Positions 1 to 8,934 of a stretch of DNA of 64,000 bases are shown here, piece by piece. Source of the DNA: Mucilaginibacter mallensis (lineage in GTDB: Bacteria; Bacteroidota; Bacteroidia; Sphingobacteriales; Sphingobacteriaceae); NCBI RefSeq assembly GCF_900105165.1, contig NZ_LT629740.1:310001-374000 (forward strand). The letters are read 5' to 3'. The notes beneath the pieces were generated by a model, which did no database searches, had not been told where the DNA came from, and worked only from the letters and a program-made list of their open reading frames with translations. Position 1 is the first letter of the stretch. Each line of letters opens with the position of its first letter. The position numbers were made by a program, and so were the translations under genes.

Positions 1-1
1 A

Positions 2-364
2 TTTGAAGAGGTAAAAGCCGGTAAATTAAATTCATGGGGTTACCAGCTTGATTTTGTGAACTTTTTTAACAACGGGCTTACCATTGTACCTAATGATAAT
101 TTGATATCAAATATAGGCTTTGGCCCTGCAGCTACCCATACCCTTCAGGCAAATAGCCTCAACGCTAATGTGCCGGTAACGGAAATTACAGAAATAACAC
201 ACCCTGTATTTGTATTGCCCGAAAAACAGGCCGATATGTGCATATTAAACCGCGACTTTAATATTGAAGAAAGGAAGCGGAGGCAAAACTTATTGCGTCG
301 CAAGGTAAAAAGATGGTTTAAGCAAGCGCTTAGAACTGCGGCAACCTATATGTTTATCAGCTAA
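2..364 (+). CDS. Glycosyltransferase (GT-A-like), C-terminal part only
   Basis: The reading frame is open from base 2, so the gene begins outside the window; 120 codons remain. The segment carries SWGYQLDF followed by a NLISNIGFG..ATHT stretch, which I recognise from a family annotated as nucleotide-diphospho-sugar transferase or HlpA-like glycosyltransferases. The gene at 48661-49578 has an equivalent C-terminal segment (NSWAIRWY, then a LVHNIG motif), so the two look related. The tail is basic (RKRRQNLLRRKVKRW), typical of a peripheral membrane glycosyltransferase. GTG at 56 is an internal valine, not a start. It most likely transfers a sugar in surface polysaccharide synthesis; the substrate is unknown. 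Confidence 0.75.
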   Translation, partial: FEEVKAGKLNSWGYQLDFVNFFNNGLTIVPNDNLISNIGFGPAATHTLQANSLNANVPVTEITEITHPVFVLPEKQADMCILNRDFNIEERKRRQNLLRRKVKRWFKQALRTAATYMFIS

Positions 365-371
365 TTGCAGA

Positions 372-1184
372 TTACTTATTTAATTTGTCTTTAATATATT
401 GCCAGTCGGTCATCAACAGGCCTTTTGTTTTGCCATATATTTTCTCCTCCGTGTTCTTCACAAACTTCTTTGCTTTCCTGAGCAAAAAACTCTCCCGTAC
501 AGGTACCAGTATATCATGGCTGAATTGCTGTTTGCTGAACATGTGTAAAAACTTGCCGTCGCTATAAAAATTATAACCCAAGTGCTGGGCTATATAGGCC
601 AGCGAGCTGGTGGTATAAAATGATATATGCTGCCCGGTTTCGAGCGATAAATATGCCCATTCTTTAAAATCAGCAATTTTTTCGGGCTGAATTTCAGTGG
701 TAAAAAGCAGGTTATCCGAAAGTTTAAGCATGTTTTTTATCTCCTCAACCGGATCGGGCAGGTGCTCAAGTACTTCAAAGGCAGTTATTAGCTCAAAGTT
801 TGTTTCAGCAGGCAGATCGGCAAGCGAAAAATGCTCGGCAAATAAATTGGGGCAATATTTATCGGTATTGTAAAAGTTGAACCCCTTATCGCGCATTAAA
901 CGGGTAAACAATCCATATCCTCCGGCATAATCTAAAAAAAGGCCTTCATGCTTAAAATTCTTAATTAAAAGCTTGCTTGCCCTATCGGCCAAATAAATAT
1001 TGCGCGAAGCCAGGCCAATATCCAGTTTGGTTATTACAGATGCGTATGCTTCTTCCAGCCAAAAAGGCTCCTCGGTTTGTATAAAGCCGGTTTCATTGCA
1101 TTTGTAATACTTAACCTCATACTTATTCAGAACTGTTTTGGTAAATAATAATGAAGTTTCGCCACCTGTAATTTTGCTTCTCAT
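372..1184 (-). CDS. Class I SAM-dependent methyltransferase
   Basis: 270 residues. The Rossmann motif I is seen as LDYAGGYG (residues 84-91), and ITAFEVLEHLPDP (133-145) is the post-I/motif II signature of the Methyltransf_23 group. Relatives often begin with a CxxC zinc ribbon; here the N-terminus reads MRSKITGGETSLLFT and keeps only C29, so the metal site appears lost. It converges with the glycosyltransferase fragment, with 7 bases between the stop codons, which fits a role in polysaccharide or natural-product decoration. The acceptor cannot be told from sequence. ATG start; no clear promoter box was found just upstream. Confidence 0.8.
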   Translation of the reverse strand: MRSKITGGETSLLFTKTVLNKYEVKYYKCNETGFIQTEEPFWLEEAYASVITKLDIGLASRNIYLADRASKLLIKNFKHEGLFLDYAGGYGLFTRLMRDKGFNFYNTDKYCPNLFAEHFSLADLPAETNFELITAFEVLEHLPDPVEEIKNMLKLSDNLLFTTEIQPEKIADFKEWAYLSLETGQHISFYTTSSLAYIAQHLGYNFYSDGKFLHMFSKQQFSHDILVPVRESFLLRKAKKFVKNTEEKIYGKTKGLLMTDWQYIKDKLNK

Positions 1185-1275
1185 TTATTGGGGTTTACGT
1201 GGCATTATAATAATTGCCGCATGGAATTGGGGCTGAAATTAAACAAATTACAGATATTTATAACACTTATTAAGA

Positions 1276-1392
1276 TAGTGTCAAGTCAACAGTCTTTAGT
1301 CGTAAGTCTAAAGCCATATTTCGTTCTTTTTGAATTTTGACTCAAGACTTTAGGCTCATGACTAGCGACATTTTATGATTGACACGACACTA
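1276..1392. repeat. Imperfect inverted repeat (empty palindromic element)
   Basis: The left arm (1276-1312, containing GTCTTTAGTCGTAAGTC) is imperfectly repeated inverted at 1348-1392 (containing CTTTAGGCTCATGACTAG and ending GACACGACAC). The 35-base centre is AT-rich and has no ORF. With the terminator beside it, this makes up most of the 315-base gap between the methyltransferase and the barrel gene; nothing else is recognisable there. It resembles short intergenic palindromes common in Sphingobacteriaceae. Confidence 0.55.
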
Positions 1393-1404
1393 GTGCTATA
1401 TATG

Positions 1405-1440
1405 AAAAAATGTGATACCCTTTTTCAAGAGTATCACATT
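1405..1440 (-). terminator. Rho-independent terminator of the outer-membrane barrel gene
   Basis: A perfect 10-bp stem AATGTGATAC (1409-1418) pairs with GTATCACATT (1431-1440) across a 12-base loop. On the minus strand the stem is followed by six T (A tract at 1405-1410). It lies 60 bases beyond the stop codon of the gene at 1500-2153. Confidence 0.85.
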
Positions 1441-1499
1441 ATAATATTACTTTGAACCTGATGTGCAGAAGTTTCTGATCTCCTGGTTCTCAAATCTTG

Positions 1500-2153
1500 T
1501 TACTTAATCCTGAATCCCAATCCTACCTGGAAAACCTGGTTACGATAATCAGGGCCATTATTATTGCCATTTGCAGTCAAATCAAGCGCATACCGTGCAC
1601 GTATTTCAACTACTGGGTTAATGTCAAAGCTTACGCCAAAAACACCGGCTACTATGGTGTTATTACCATTGTAATTATAATTATCGGTAGTGGTACCTGT
1701 TGGATCGTGGTAAGTGTTATTTGTTGAAGTTAAAAACGATACCTGCGGGCCTAACAACAGGTTAAATCCCGGAACTAAATGAAACTTGGCAAGTAATGGC
1801 ACATCAATAAAATTGGCGCGCGATGTAAAGTTAGTACCGTCATCTAATTGTGCTGAGAAACCTTTTTGGGAGAATAACACTTCAGGCTCGAATGATACAG
1901 GGTAAGCAATAGGCACATCAAAATAAAGCCCGGCATTAAAACCTGCTATAGTACCGGTAGAGTTATATGAATCATAAGCATCAACTGTATTGGCTATGTT
2001 TAAGCCGCCTGTTATACCAACTTTAACGGTATAAAAGTCGTCATTGGAGCGCTTTTGTTGATGATGCGGATGACGCGGACCGTAGTAATATTGCTGGGCG
2101 CTAACTGAACCTGCTGCGAACAGGCAAATAGCCATAAAGAGAATTTTTTTCAT
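1500..2153 (-). CDS. Outer-membrane beta-barrel protein (PorT-like family)
   Basis: 217 residues with the start placed at the ATG at 2153, because MKKILFMAICLFAAGSVSAQ is a textbook signal peptide; an upstream start at 2198 would put 15 extra residues in front of it. After a His/Gln-rich linker (YYYGPRHPHHQQK) the chain has alternating strands (VKVGITGGLNIANT, FNAGLYFDVP, FEPEVLFSQKGF, LGPQVSFLTS) and ends in QVFQVGLGFRIK with a terminal aromatic-strand signature, as in the OMP_b-brl_2 group. It probably folds as an 8-stranded barrel in the outer membrane. Function is unknown. It has its own promoter box and terminator. Confidence 0.8.
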   Translation of the reverse strand: MKKILFMAICLFAAGSVSAQQYYYGPRHPHHQQKRSNDDFYTVKVGITGGLNIANTVDAYDSYNSTGTIAGFNAGLYFDVPIAYPVSFEPEVLFSQKGFSAQLDDGTNFTSRANFIDVPLLAKFHLVPGFNLLLGPQVSFLTSTNNTYHDPTGTTTDNYNYNGNNTIVAGVFGVSFDINPVVEIRARYALDLTANGNNNGPDYRNQVFQVGLGFRIK

Positions 2154-2183
2154 AATGTAAATAGTTTTTATAAACGTATAGAG

Positions 2184-2191
2184 CAAAAATA
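2184..2191 (-). promoter_or_regulatory. Bacteroidota -7 box TATTTTTG for the barrel gene
   Basis: An exact TAnnTTTG match on the minus strand, 30 bases before the ATG at 2153. I found no convincing -33 TTG partner. Confidence 0.45.
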
Positions 2192-2265
2192 AACACAAAG
2201 GTTTATTTAAGGTTTTAATTTTTTATGGATATGGTAAAAATAATGTCATAGAAACCGAATTTAGC

Positions 2266-2273
2266 TACATTTG
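2266..2273 (+). promoter_or_regulatory. -7 box TACATTTG of the GH3 gene
   Basis: An exact TAnnTTTG match whose last base is only 4 bases before the ATG at 2278, so transcription should begin at or next to the start codon (leaderless or nearly so). No clear -33 element is seen. Confidence 0.5.
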
Positions 2274-2277
2274 AACT

Positions 2278-4002
2278 ATGGCCGGATACAGGAAAAGCAT
2301 TATATATACACTGCTGTTTTTACTAAATTTTATTGCTGTAGATGCATTTGCGCAAAAAGAGACCTATATAGAATCACTAAAAAAGCAAAATCATTGGGTC
2401 GACTCGGTATTTAAAAAGATGAACCGGAGGCAGAAGATAGCCCAGTTCTTTTTTGTGCGGGCACATACCAATTTGGGACAGGCTTATGAAGATTCTGTTG
2501 CCAAAGTTATAAGCGATGAGCAGGTTGGCGGCCTGGTATTCTTCCAGGGTGGGCCGGTTAGGCAGGCCGATTTGATTAACAGGTATCAAAAGCTGAGCAA
2601 CGTACCACTGCTGATAGCCATGGATGGCGAGTGGGGTGTAGGTATGCGACTGGATTCAACCACATCGTTCCCTTACCAGATGACATTGGGCGCTATACAG
2701 GATAATACGTTGATATACAAAATGGGGCAACAGGTGGCTTATGATTTTAAACGCCTGGGCATGCAAATGAACCTGGGTCCGGACATGGATATCAACAATA
2801 ATCCCGACAACCCGGTGATTAACTACCGGTCTTTTGGCGATAACAAATACAATGTAGCGCAAAAAGGCATAGCCTACCTTAAGGGTATGCAGGACGAGGG
2901 CTTGCTAACAACTGCAAAGCATTTCCCCGGCCACGGTGATACCAATGTAGATTCGCACCTTGATCTGCCATCGCTGCCGTTTAGCCGTGCCCGATTGGAT
3001 TCATTGGAAGAATATCCCTTTAGGGAAGCTATAAAGGCAGGCATAAGCGGTGTGATGATAGCGCATATGGATATTCCTGCTTTGGATAATACAAAGAATT
3101 TGCCATCAACCCTCTCACGAAAAATTGTTACGGGTATACTGAAAGATTCGCTGGATTTTAAAGGGCTTGTAGTGTCTGATGCAATGGAGATGAAGGGAGT
3201 TATAAAATATTTCCCTAATGGCGAAGCCGATCTGCGGGCATTTATGGCCGGTAATGATATTATTGAGCTTTCGCAGAATTCTGCCCGTGCCATAAAAATA
3301 ATCAGGAAAGCGGTACGTAAAGGGCAGATAGCGCAGGATGAGTTTGATGCCCGGGTTAAAAAGATATTAGCCGCTAAATACTGGGCAGGCTTAAGCAATT
3401 ATAAGCCAACTCCACTAACCAATCTTGTAGCCGATCTGAACAGGCCCAGTGAGCAGGAACTGGTACAGCAATTAAGTGACGCGTCAGTTACAGTGTTAAG
3501 AGGAAATGCTGCGTCGGTACAACTTAACCCTATACTTAAAACAGCTATTATTAGCATCGGCGTAACACAGTATACCGAGTTTCAGAAAAATCTTTCCAGA
3601 TGGTACCTGAATTGTGCCTTGTTCAGGGTTGGGAAAACAGCATCTGTTAGTGATTTGAATAGTTTGTATAACGTATTAAAGCAATACCAGCAGGTATTTA
3701 TCAGTATAAACGATACCCGCCCGCGCCCGCAAAGCAAACTGGACTATAGTAATGAGGTGAAGTTATTTATAACGCAACTAGCTGCGAAAAAAAATACGGT
3801 TATAACTGTTTTCGCTAACCCGTACACCATTGCCGGTTTGCCGGGGATTGAAAAAGCAGGGGCATTAATGGCCTGCTACCAAAATAGTGATGATATGCAG
3901 CGCGCGGCGGTAAAAGTTATTATCAGGCGTATAAACCCGACAGGTAAATTGCCGGTAAATGTAAATACGTTTTTCCCTTACGGGACTGGGGTTAGTTTGT
4001 AG
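2278..4002 (+). CDS. Secreted glycoside hydrolase family 3 (NagZ-like beta-N-acetylhexosaminidase)
   Basis: 574 residues with an N-terminal signal peptide ending near DAFAQ (residue 26). The GH3 N-terminal barrel follows: KHFPGHGDT..DSHLDLP (about 213-230) is the His/Asp dyad loop typical of NagZ-type hexosaminidases, and LVVSDAMEMKGV (about 297-308) holds the expected aspartate nucleophile. The C-terminal 180 residues resemble the GH3_C alpha/beta layer (TVITVFANPY, KLPVNVNTFFP). Many Bacteroidota homologues continue into a beta-lactamase domain of about 400 residues; here it is absent. The likely role is cleaving N-acetylglucosamine from muropeptides or chitin-like oligomers in the periplasm; the exact substrate is inferred. 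Confidence 0.88.
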   Translation: MAGYRKSIIYTLLFLLNFIAVDAFAQKETYIESLKKQNHWVDSVFKKMNRRQKIAQFFFVRAHTNLGQAYEDSVAKVISDEQVGGLVFFQGGPVRQADLINRYQKLSNVPLLIAMDGEWGVGMRLDSTTSFPYQMTLGAIQDNTLIYKMGQQVAYDFKRLGMQMNLGPDMDINNNPDNPVINYRSFGDNKYNVAQKGIAYLKGMQDEGLLTTAKHFPGHGDTNVDSHLDLPSLPFSRARLDSLEEYPFREAIKAGISGVMIAHMDIPALDNTKNLPSTLSRKIVTGILKDSLDFKGLVVSDAMEMKGVIKYFPNGEADLRAFMAGNDIIELSQNSARAIKIIRKAVRKGQIAQDEFDARVKKILAAKYWAGLSNYKPTPLTNLVADLNRPSEQELVQQLSDASVTVLRGNAASVQLNPILKTAIISIGVTQYTEFQKNLSRWYLNCALFRVGKTASVSDLNSLYNVLKQYQQVFISINDTRPRPQSKLDYSNEVKLFITQLAAKKNTVITVFANPYTIAGLPGIEKAGALMACYQNSDDMQRAAVKVIIRRINPTGKLPVNVNTFFPYGTGVSL

Positions 4003-4010
4003 AACCTCCT

Positions 4011-4102
4011 GTCATCCCGAACTTGTTTCGGGATCCCATAAAACAGGATGCACGTTTGCTGGTTACTTAGCATGTGAGGTGCTGAAACAAGTTCAGCATG
4101 AC
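4011..4102. repeat. GTCAT-headed inverted hairpin pair (REPIN-like)
   Basis: The left unit GTCATCCCGAACTTGTTTCG (from 4011) and the right unit, ending in ATGAC at 4102, are inverted copies sharing the core GAACTTGTTTC. Each unit is also a hairpin by itself (CCCGAA/TTCGGG and GCTGAA/TTCAGC around a short loop). The pair lies between the GH3 gene and the epimerase gene. Related pairs are at 14989-15403 and 26590-26701. Confidence 0.7.
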
Positions 4103-4118
4103 AATTAATTAAATTAGC

Positions 4119-4796
4119 ATGGAAACAAAAATAAGAGCCATAATAACAGGCGCTACCGGCATGGTGGGCGAAGGTGTATTGCACGAATGCCTGCTGCACC
4201 CACAGGTAGAGGAAGTACTGATAATTAATCGGAAACCCAGTGGTATAGTGCATCCTAAACTAAAGGAGATCATTCATGCTGATTTTTTTGATCTGTCGGC
4301 TATTGAGGGTCAGCTTTCGGGTTATAATGCCTGTTACTTTTGTTTGGGAGTATCATCGGTAGGGATAAAAGAACCGGAATATTACAAGCTAACTTATACC
4401 CTCACTCTTAATGTGGCCCAAACGCTCAGTAAACTAAACCCGGATATGACCTTTTGCTATGTATCCGGCGGTGGCACGGATAGTACCGAGAAAGGCAGCT
4501 CGATGTGGGCGAGGGTAAAAGGTAAAACCGAGAACGATTTAATGAAACTGTCTTTTAAGCGCGTTTATAATTTCAGACCAGGCTATATGCACCCAACCAA
4601 AGGCTTGAAGAATGTATTGCCTTATTACAAGTACATGTCGTGGCTTTATCCGTTTGTAAGAAGGTTCTTTCCGCAATTTGTGAGCACCCTAGCCGAGTTA
4701 GGTCAGGCGATGATTAATGTGGTACTTATTGGTTATGATAAACCTGTTTTAGAAGTGAAGGATATTGTGAAGTTGGCGCATGTTGCTGATAAATAG
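4119..4796 (+). CDS. NAD(P)-binding epimerase/short-chain oxidoreductase-like protein
   Basis: 225 residues. The N-terminal GATGMVGEG (11-19) is a dinucleotide-binding glycine loop at the end of the first Rossmann strand, and VLIINRKPSG follows as the second strand. FCYVSGGGTD (about 115-124) is the third conserved strand. A classical YxxxK catalytic pair is not evident, so it belongs to the atypical NAD(P)H-binding group found in Bacteroidota rather than to sugar epimerases with proven function. Substrate unknown. It is a monocistronic gene following the palindromic repeat, with no obvious promoter box. Confidence 0.75.
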   Translation: METKIRAIITGATGMVGEGVLHECLLHPQVEEVLIINRKPSGIVHPKLKEIIHADFFDLSAIEGQLSGYNACYFCLGVSSVGIKEPEYYKLTYTLTLNVAQTLSKLNPDMTFCYVSGGGTDSTEKGSSMWARVKGKTENDLMKLSFKRVYNFRPGYMHPTKGLKNVLPYYKYMSWLYPFVRRFFPQFVSTLAELGQAMINVVLIGYDKPVLEVKDIVKLAHVADK

Positions 4797-4839
4797 ATGA
4801 TTAAATTTATTTAAATTAGCTTTAGGTAAAGCTTAAGCT

Positions 4840-5010
4840 ATGGATAAAAGGTATTTCGCGGTAAAGCTCATCCCCAGTCGCCCAAGCTTTGCGCAGGACC
4901 TAACGGATGATGAAAGAGCTGTTATGCAGCAGCACTCCGCTTACTGGCGCAGCATGATGGCTGAGGAAAAGGTACTGGTATTCGGTCCGGTACTTGACCC
5001 GGCAGGATAA
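4840..5010 (+). pseudogene. Truncated YciI-family protein
   Basis: 56 codons reading MDKRYFAVKLIPSRPSFAQ and then a VFGPVLDPAG end, closely matching the first two thirds of YciI-like (YCII) proteins of about 95 residues. A TAA stop falls exactly where relatives continue with a GYGIGILEV-like strand. Downstream bases contain NGI and IL in another frame, followed by more stops, so the 3' third looks decayed by a frameshift plus nonsense change. Family members are small ferredoxin-like-fold proteins, some putative enzymes. A functional short form cannot be excluded. Confidence 0.6.
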
Positions 5011-5075
5011 TGGAATATGAATTTTACCAGATACTGGCAGTGGTGAAAGAGTGAAGGATGGTTTAAAAAGAAAGT

Positions 5076-5630
5076 TTAACTGATCAACTTTTTATCACGT
5101 AGTTTTTGAAGTATAAAATTAGCTTCAGCCTCATCAAGCGCTTCGCCGAACATGATGGTTTGCATACCATAATCAAATTTTATGGTCCCTTTTTTATCCA
5201 GGTTAAATATGTTTGACCGTCCAAAGCCAAACGGGCCTGTGGCAAAATAGTCTTCTCGTGCGCGAAAGTCTTTCGTTTCACGAAGATCATACGTTTTAAG
5301 CCTGTAAAGAAAGACTCCCTTTTTATCAATTGTAAGGGCTCCTTGCCCCGCAGATATTACTTCTTTGCCCATAAGCATCCACCAAAATGTTCTTAAAGCA
5401 AAAAAACCGCCTACAGTCCATCCGCAAAGCCAAATAATTAAAAAAGGCGCCGGACCTCTGCCCCAGAAACCAAATGCCGTTGCTGACACAAAAATTTCCC
5501 CGGCAAGCCAGCCACATAGCCAAAAGCTTAAAAATAAAATAATGAACCAGTTTTTCTTGGTTGGGATTGTTATCTCAATACCTCCAAAATCTTCGTCAAT
5601 AGTGGCGCGACCGGTGTAGGGTATTTCCAT
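5076..5630 (-). CDS. Membrane protein with two helices and a cytosolic tail, function unknown
   Basis: 184 residues. After a hydrophilic N-terminus (TIDEDFGGIEITIPTKK) there are two membrane segments, about residues 28-54 (WFIILFLSFWLCGWLAGEIF) and 62-90 (APFLIIWLCGWTVGGFFALR). The rest is soluble with beta-strand character (ALTIDKKGVFLYRLKTYDL, GTIKFDYGMQTIMFGEAL) and could be a PH-like fold; this is a guess from pattern only. I do not recognise a named family. It stands alone, divergent from the helicase gene. Confidence 0.7.
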   Translation of the reverse strand: MEIPYTGRATIDEDFGGIEITIPTKKNWFIILFLSFWLCGWLAGEIFVSATAFGFWGRGPAPFLIIWLCGWTVGGFFALRTFWWMLMGKEVISAGQGALTIDKKGVFLYRLKTYDLRETKDFRAREDYFATGPFGFGRSNIFNLDKKGTIKFDYGMQTIMFGEALDEAEANFILQKLRDKKLIS

Positions 5631-5711
5631 TTGTTAAATATGATATTTTTTTATGATGATATAAAATATTCAACCAGGTATTATGGTTGATTTATAACCT
5701 TGATTAATTCG

Positions 5712-5719
5712 TAAATTTG
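5712..5719 (+). promoter_or_regulatory. -7 box TAAATTTG of the helicase gene
   Basis: An exact TAnnTTTG match ending 6 bases before the ATG at 5726. A TTGA at 5687 is a possible but too distant -33 partner. The position favours ATG 5726 over TTG 5717, which overlaps the box. Confidence 0.5.
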
Positions 5720-5725
5720 TTCACT

Positions 5726-8700
5726 ATGCAATCATCCTTCAATAAATATAATGAGAAATTTCAGCAGGCTTTAGCCAATTTAAACCCGGAGCAATTAGCC
5801 GCGGTTAATAAAATGGATGGGCCGGTGCTGGTAGTTGCCGGGCCGGGTACTGGTAAAACACAGATACTTGCAGCGCGCATAGGCAAGATATTGACAGATA
5901 CCGATGCCCTGCCAAATGAGATCCTTTGCTTAACCTATACCGATGCTGGCGCTATTGCAATGCGCAAACGTTTGTTCGAGTTTATTGGTCCGGATGCTTA
6001 CCGTATTAATATCTATACTTTCCACGCCTTTTGTAATGAGATCATCCAGGAAAACCTGGAGTATTTCGGCAAGCTGAATTTAGAACCATTATCAGAACTG
6101 GATGGCGCTATGCTGTTCCGCGAGTTGGTTGATGAGTTGCCGAACGATCATTTATTAAAGCGTTTTACCGGTGATATCTATTTTGATGCTCCGCGCTTAA
6201 AACGTCTTTTCTCTACCATGAAAAGCGAGGGCTGGGACGCTGATATAATTGCCGCTGCAGTAAAGGAATATATGGACGATCTGCCTAACCGTGAAGAATT
6301 TATCTATAAGCGGGCAAACGCCACAAAAGGCATCAAAATAGGCGACCCAAAACAAAAAGATATTGATGCCGCGCAGGAAGCTATGCAAAAGCTGATGGCG
6401 GCAGTAAACGAATATAAAAACTACGCCATCAAAATGGGCGAAAAGGGCTGGTATGATTATGACGATATGATCATATGGGTATTAAAAGCCTTCCGCGAAA
6501 ATGAGGAGATCCTGCGCAAATACCAGGAACGCTATCAATATATACTGGTAGATGAGTTTCAGGATACCAGCGGATCACAAAATGAGCTCCTGAAATTCCT
6601 GCTGAACTACTGGGAAACGCCCAACGTGTTTGTGGTTGGTGATGACGACCAGTCGATCTTCAAATTTCAGGGCGCTAACATGAAGAATATTTTGGATTTT
6701 GCCAATGATTATGTACAAACACTGCATACCGTAGTGCTTAAGCATAATTATCGCTCTAACCAGCAGATACTTGATATTTCAAAGGCGCTTATCAATAATA
6801 ACCAGGAGAGGCTGACCAGTCAGCTGGCTCTGGATAAGGACCTGCGCTCGTCGCACCCGCGCTTTGATGAGCTGGTGGTTGAGCCGGTGATCCGTGAATA
6901 TGAAAATCCCGGTCAGGAGGTAGTGGATATCGCTTTGCAGATCAAAAATCTGATCGATAAAGGCATTTCGCCCGATGAAATAGCAGTGATCTACCGTAAC
7001 CATAGCCAGGTTGAGGACCTGCTGCAATACCTCGATAATCAAAAGATAGCGGTTAATACCAAACGAAAGATAGATATCCTTACTCAGCCCTTTGGTGAAA
7101 AGATCATTACCATTTTGCGTTACCTCGCCATGGAAATGGATTCACCTTATAGCGGCGATGAGTTATTATTCGAGATCATGCACTATGATTTCTTTAGTAT
7201 CCCGCCAATTGAGATTGCTAAGGCAAGTATCGCGGTAGCAAAAGAGAACTATGCCACGGTATCAAATAATCAGCCCAAGACCTCGTTACGCCGTTATATC
7301 AGCGAAATGCGCACCCCGGCACAACCCGGATTGTTTGATAGTGCGCAAAATGTGGAAATGAAATTCCTCATCAACAATATCGATCTGCTGTTAAAAGACT
7401 CGGTAAGCATAACACTGCAGCAATTTTTTCAGCATGTGATATCCAAGATGGGAATTCTGCGGTATATCATGCAGCAGCAGGATAAGGGCACGCATATGCA
7501 AATGCTCACCAATCTGTTCGACTTTTTAAAGGACGAGAGCCGCAAAAATCCTGAGATCAGCCTCGCCGACTTGATCCTAACCATCGACTTGATGAAAAAG
7601 AACAACATCAGGCTGAGTTTAAACCAGGTTATATTTTCTGATAACGGCATTAACTTTTTAACAGCCCACGGCTCGAAAGGGCTGGAATATGAGTATGTGT
7701 TCTTCATCGGTTGCGATAAAAAGACCTGGGACAGCAAGGGCCGCAACACCGGCTTCAGCTATCCGGATACATTAACGCAAAGTCGCGCTGATGATATCGC
7801 CCAAAAGGAAGAATCGCGCAGGTTATTCTATGTAGCACTTACGCGGGCAAAACAATGCCTCATGATCTCCTATGCTTCAAAAGATAAAAATGGCAAGGAT
7901 CAGGAAGCATCGCAATTTATTGGTGAAATATTGGCCGATACGCATTTGGTGGTAGAGCATCCAAAGGTAAAAGAGGATGAAATGCTCGAGTTTTATGCAG
8001 CGCAGTTCAGCATTGATGATAAACCGAAGATCGAACTGCTCGACAGGAATTATATTAACCAGCTGCTGCAAAACTATACGCTATCGGTAACCCATTTAAG
8101 CAATTATCTGGATTGCCCGTTACGGTTTTATTTTCAGTGTTTGATCAGGGTGCCATCGGGTAAAAGCCCGTCGGCTACATTTGGGCAGGCTGTACACTGG
8201 GCGCTGAACAAAACCTTTAAAAAACTGCAGGAATGGGGTGATGAATTCCCGCCGACCGAAGAGTTTATGAAGGAATATCGCTGGTACATGTACCGTAATC
8301 GCGATTCGTTCACCAAAGAGGAATTTAAACTGCGTGTAGCCTACGGCGAAAAGATCTTGCCCGCGTATTACGAGCAAAGCATCCCGACATGGAACAAGAT
8401 AGCCGTAACTGAACGCACCATAAAAAATATCGAGATACAGGGCGTACCCATTAAGGGTAACCTGGATAAGATAGAGTTTGAGGGTAAAAACGTAACCGTA
8501 GTTGATTACAAAACCGGTAAGTTTAAAAATGCCAAAGATAAATTTATACGCCCAACCAATGAAGAACCCAATGGCGGCGATTACTGGCGCCAGGCGGTTT
8601 TCTACAAAATATTAATTGACCACGACCGCACCAACGACTGGCAGGTAGTGAACACCTTGTTTGAGTTTGTGGAACCCATAAAAGATGGCGAATACCACAA

Positions 8701-8890
8701 AGAAAAAGTATTTATAACACATGAGGATACCGCCACGGTAACCGAACAGATAACAACCGTTTATCAAAAAATTATGGCTCACGATTTTAATACCGGCTGC
8801 GGCAAAAAGGAATGCGACTGGTGCCATTTTGTAAAAAGCAATTTTAAACAGGCTGATGGGGTGTTGGTGGAGGAAATGGACGGGGAATAA
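5726..8890 (+). CDS. UvrD/AddA-type helicase fused to a PD-(D/E)XK Fe-S nuclease
   Basis: 1054 residues from ATG 5726; TTG 5717 would overlap the promoter box. SF1A helicase motifs appear in order: GPGTGKTQIL (Walker A, about 42-51), DEFQDTSGSQNELL (Walker B, about 276), VVGDDDQSIFKFQGA (III, about 306), LKHNYRSNQQIL (IV), TAHGSKGLEYEYV (V, about 643) and RRLFYVALTRAKQ (VI, about 698). The C-terminal 270 residues form a RecB-type nuclease: an early cysteine in DCPLRFYF, FGQAVHWAL, GNLDKIEF and VVDYKTGK (catalytic D and K), then CGKKECDWC. The early cysteine plus the C-x4-C-x2-C end match the 4Fe-4S staple of AddB nucleases. It probably processes DNA ends for recombination or repair. No AddA partner is adjacent, so one chain may do both jobs. 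Confidence 0.9.
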   Translation: MQSSFNKYNEKFQQALANLNPEQLAAVNKMDGPVLVVAGPGTGKTQILAARIGKILTDTDALPNEILCLTYTDAGAIAMRKRLFEFIGPDAYRINIYTFHAFCNEIIQENLEYFGKLNLEPLSELDGAMLFRELVDELPNDHLLKRFTGDIYFDAPRLKRLFSTMKSEGWDADIIAAAVKEYMDDLPNREEFIYKRANATKGIKIGDPKQKDIDAAQEAMQKLMAAVNEYKNYAIKMGEKGWYDYDDMIIWVLKAFRENEEILRKYQERYQYILVDEFQDTSGSQNELLKFLLNYWETPNVFVVGDDDQSIFKFQGANMKNILDFANDYVQTLHTVVLKHNYRSNQQILDISKALINNNQERLTSQLALDKDLRSSHPRFDELVVEPVIREYENPGQEVVDIALQIKNLIDKGISPDEIAVIYRNHSQVEDLLQYLDNQKIAVNTKRKIDILTQPFGEKIITILRYLAMEMDSPYSGDELLFEIMHYDFFSIPPIEIAKASIAVAKENYATVSNNQPKTSLRRYISEMRTPAQPGLFDSAQNVEMKFLINNIDLLLKDSVSITLQQFFQHVISKMGILRYIMQQQDKGTHMQMLTNLFDFLKDESRKNPEISLADLILTIDLMKKNNIRLSLNQVIFSDNGINFLTAHGSKGLEYEYVFFIGCDKKTWDSKGRNTGFSYPDTLTQSRADDIAQKEESRRLFYVALTRAKQCLMISYASKDKNGKDQEASQFIGEILADTHLVVEHPKVKEDEMLEFYAAQFSIDDKPKIELLDRNYINQLLQNYTLSVTHLSNYLDCPLRFYFQCLIRVPSGKSPSATFGQAVHWALNKTFKKLQEWGDEFPPTEEFMKEYRWYMYRNRDSFTKEEFKLRVAYGEKILPAYYEQSIPTWNKIAVTERTIKNIEIQGVPIKGNLDKIEFEGKNVTVVDYKTGKFKNAKDKFIRPTNEEPNGGDYWRQAVFYKILIDHDRTNDWQVVNTLFEFVEPIKDGEYHKEKVFITHEDTATVTEQITTVYQKIMAHDFNTGCGKKECDWCHFVKSNFKQADGVLVEEMDGE

Positions 8891-8934
8891 TCCAGTAGAC
8901 GCGACACATTCAACATACGTCAATAAAAAATAAT

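Noticed and set aside
385..567. 60-codon plus-strand frame
   Set aside because: It is the antisense shadow of the methyltransferase at 372-1184.
1497..1727. 76-codon plus-strand frame with hydrophobic content
   Set aside because: It is antisense to the outer-membrane barrel gene, which has a signal peptide and barrel strands.
2874..3398. 174-codon open frame on the minus strand
   Set aside because: It is the shadow of the GH3 gene, antisense to its catalytic motifs.
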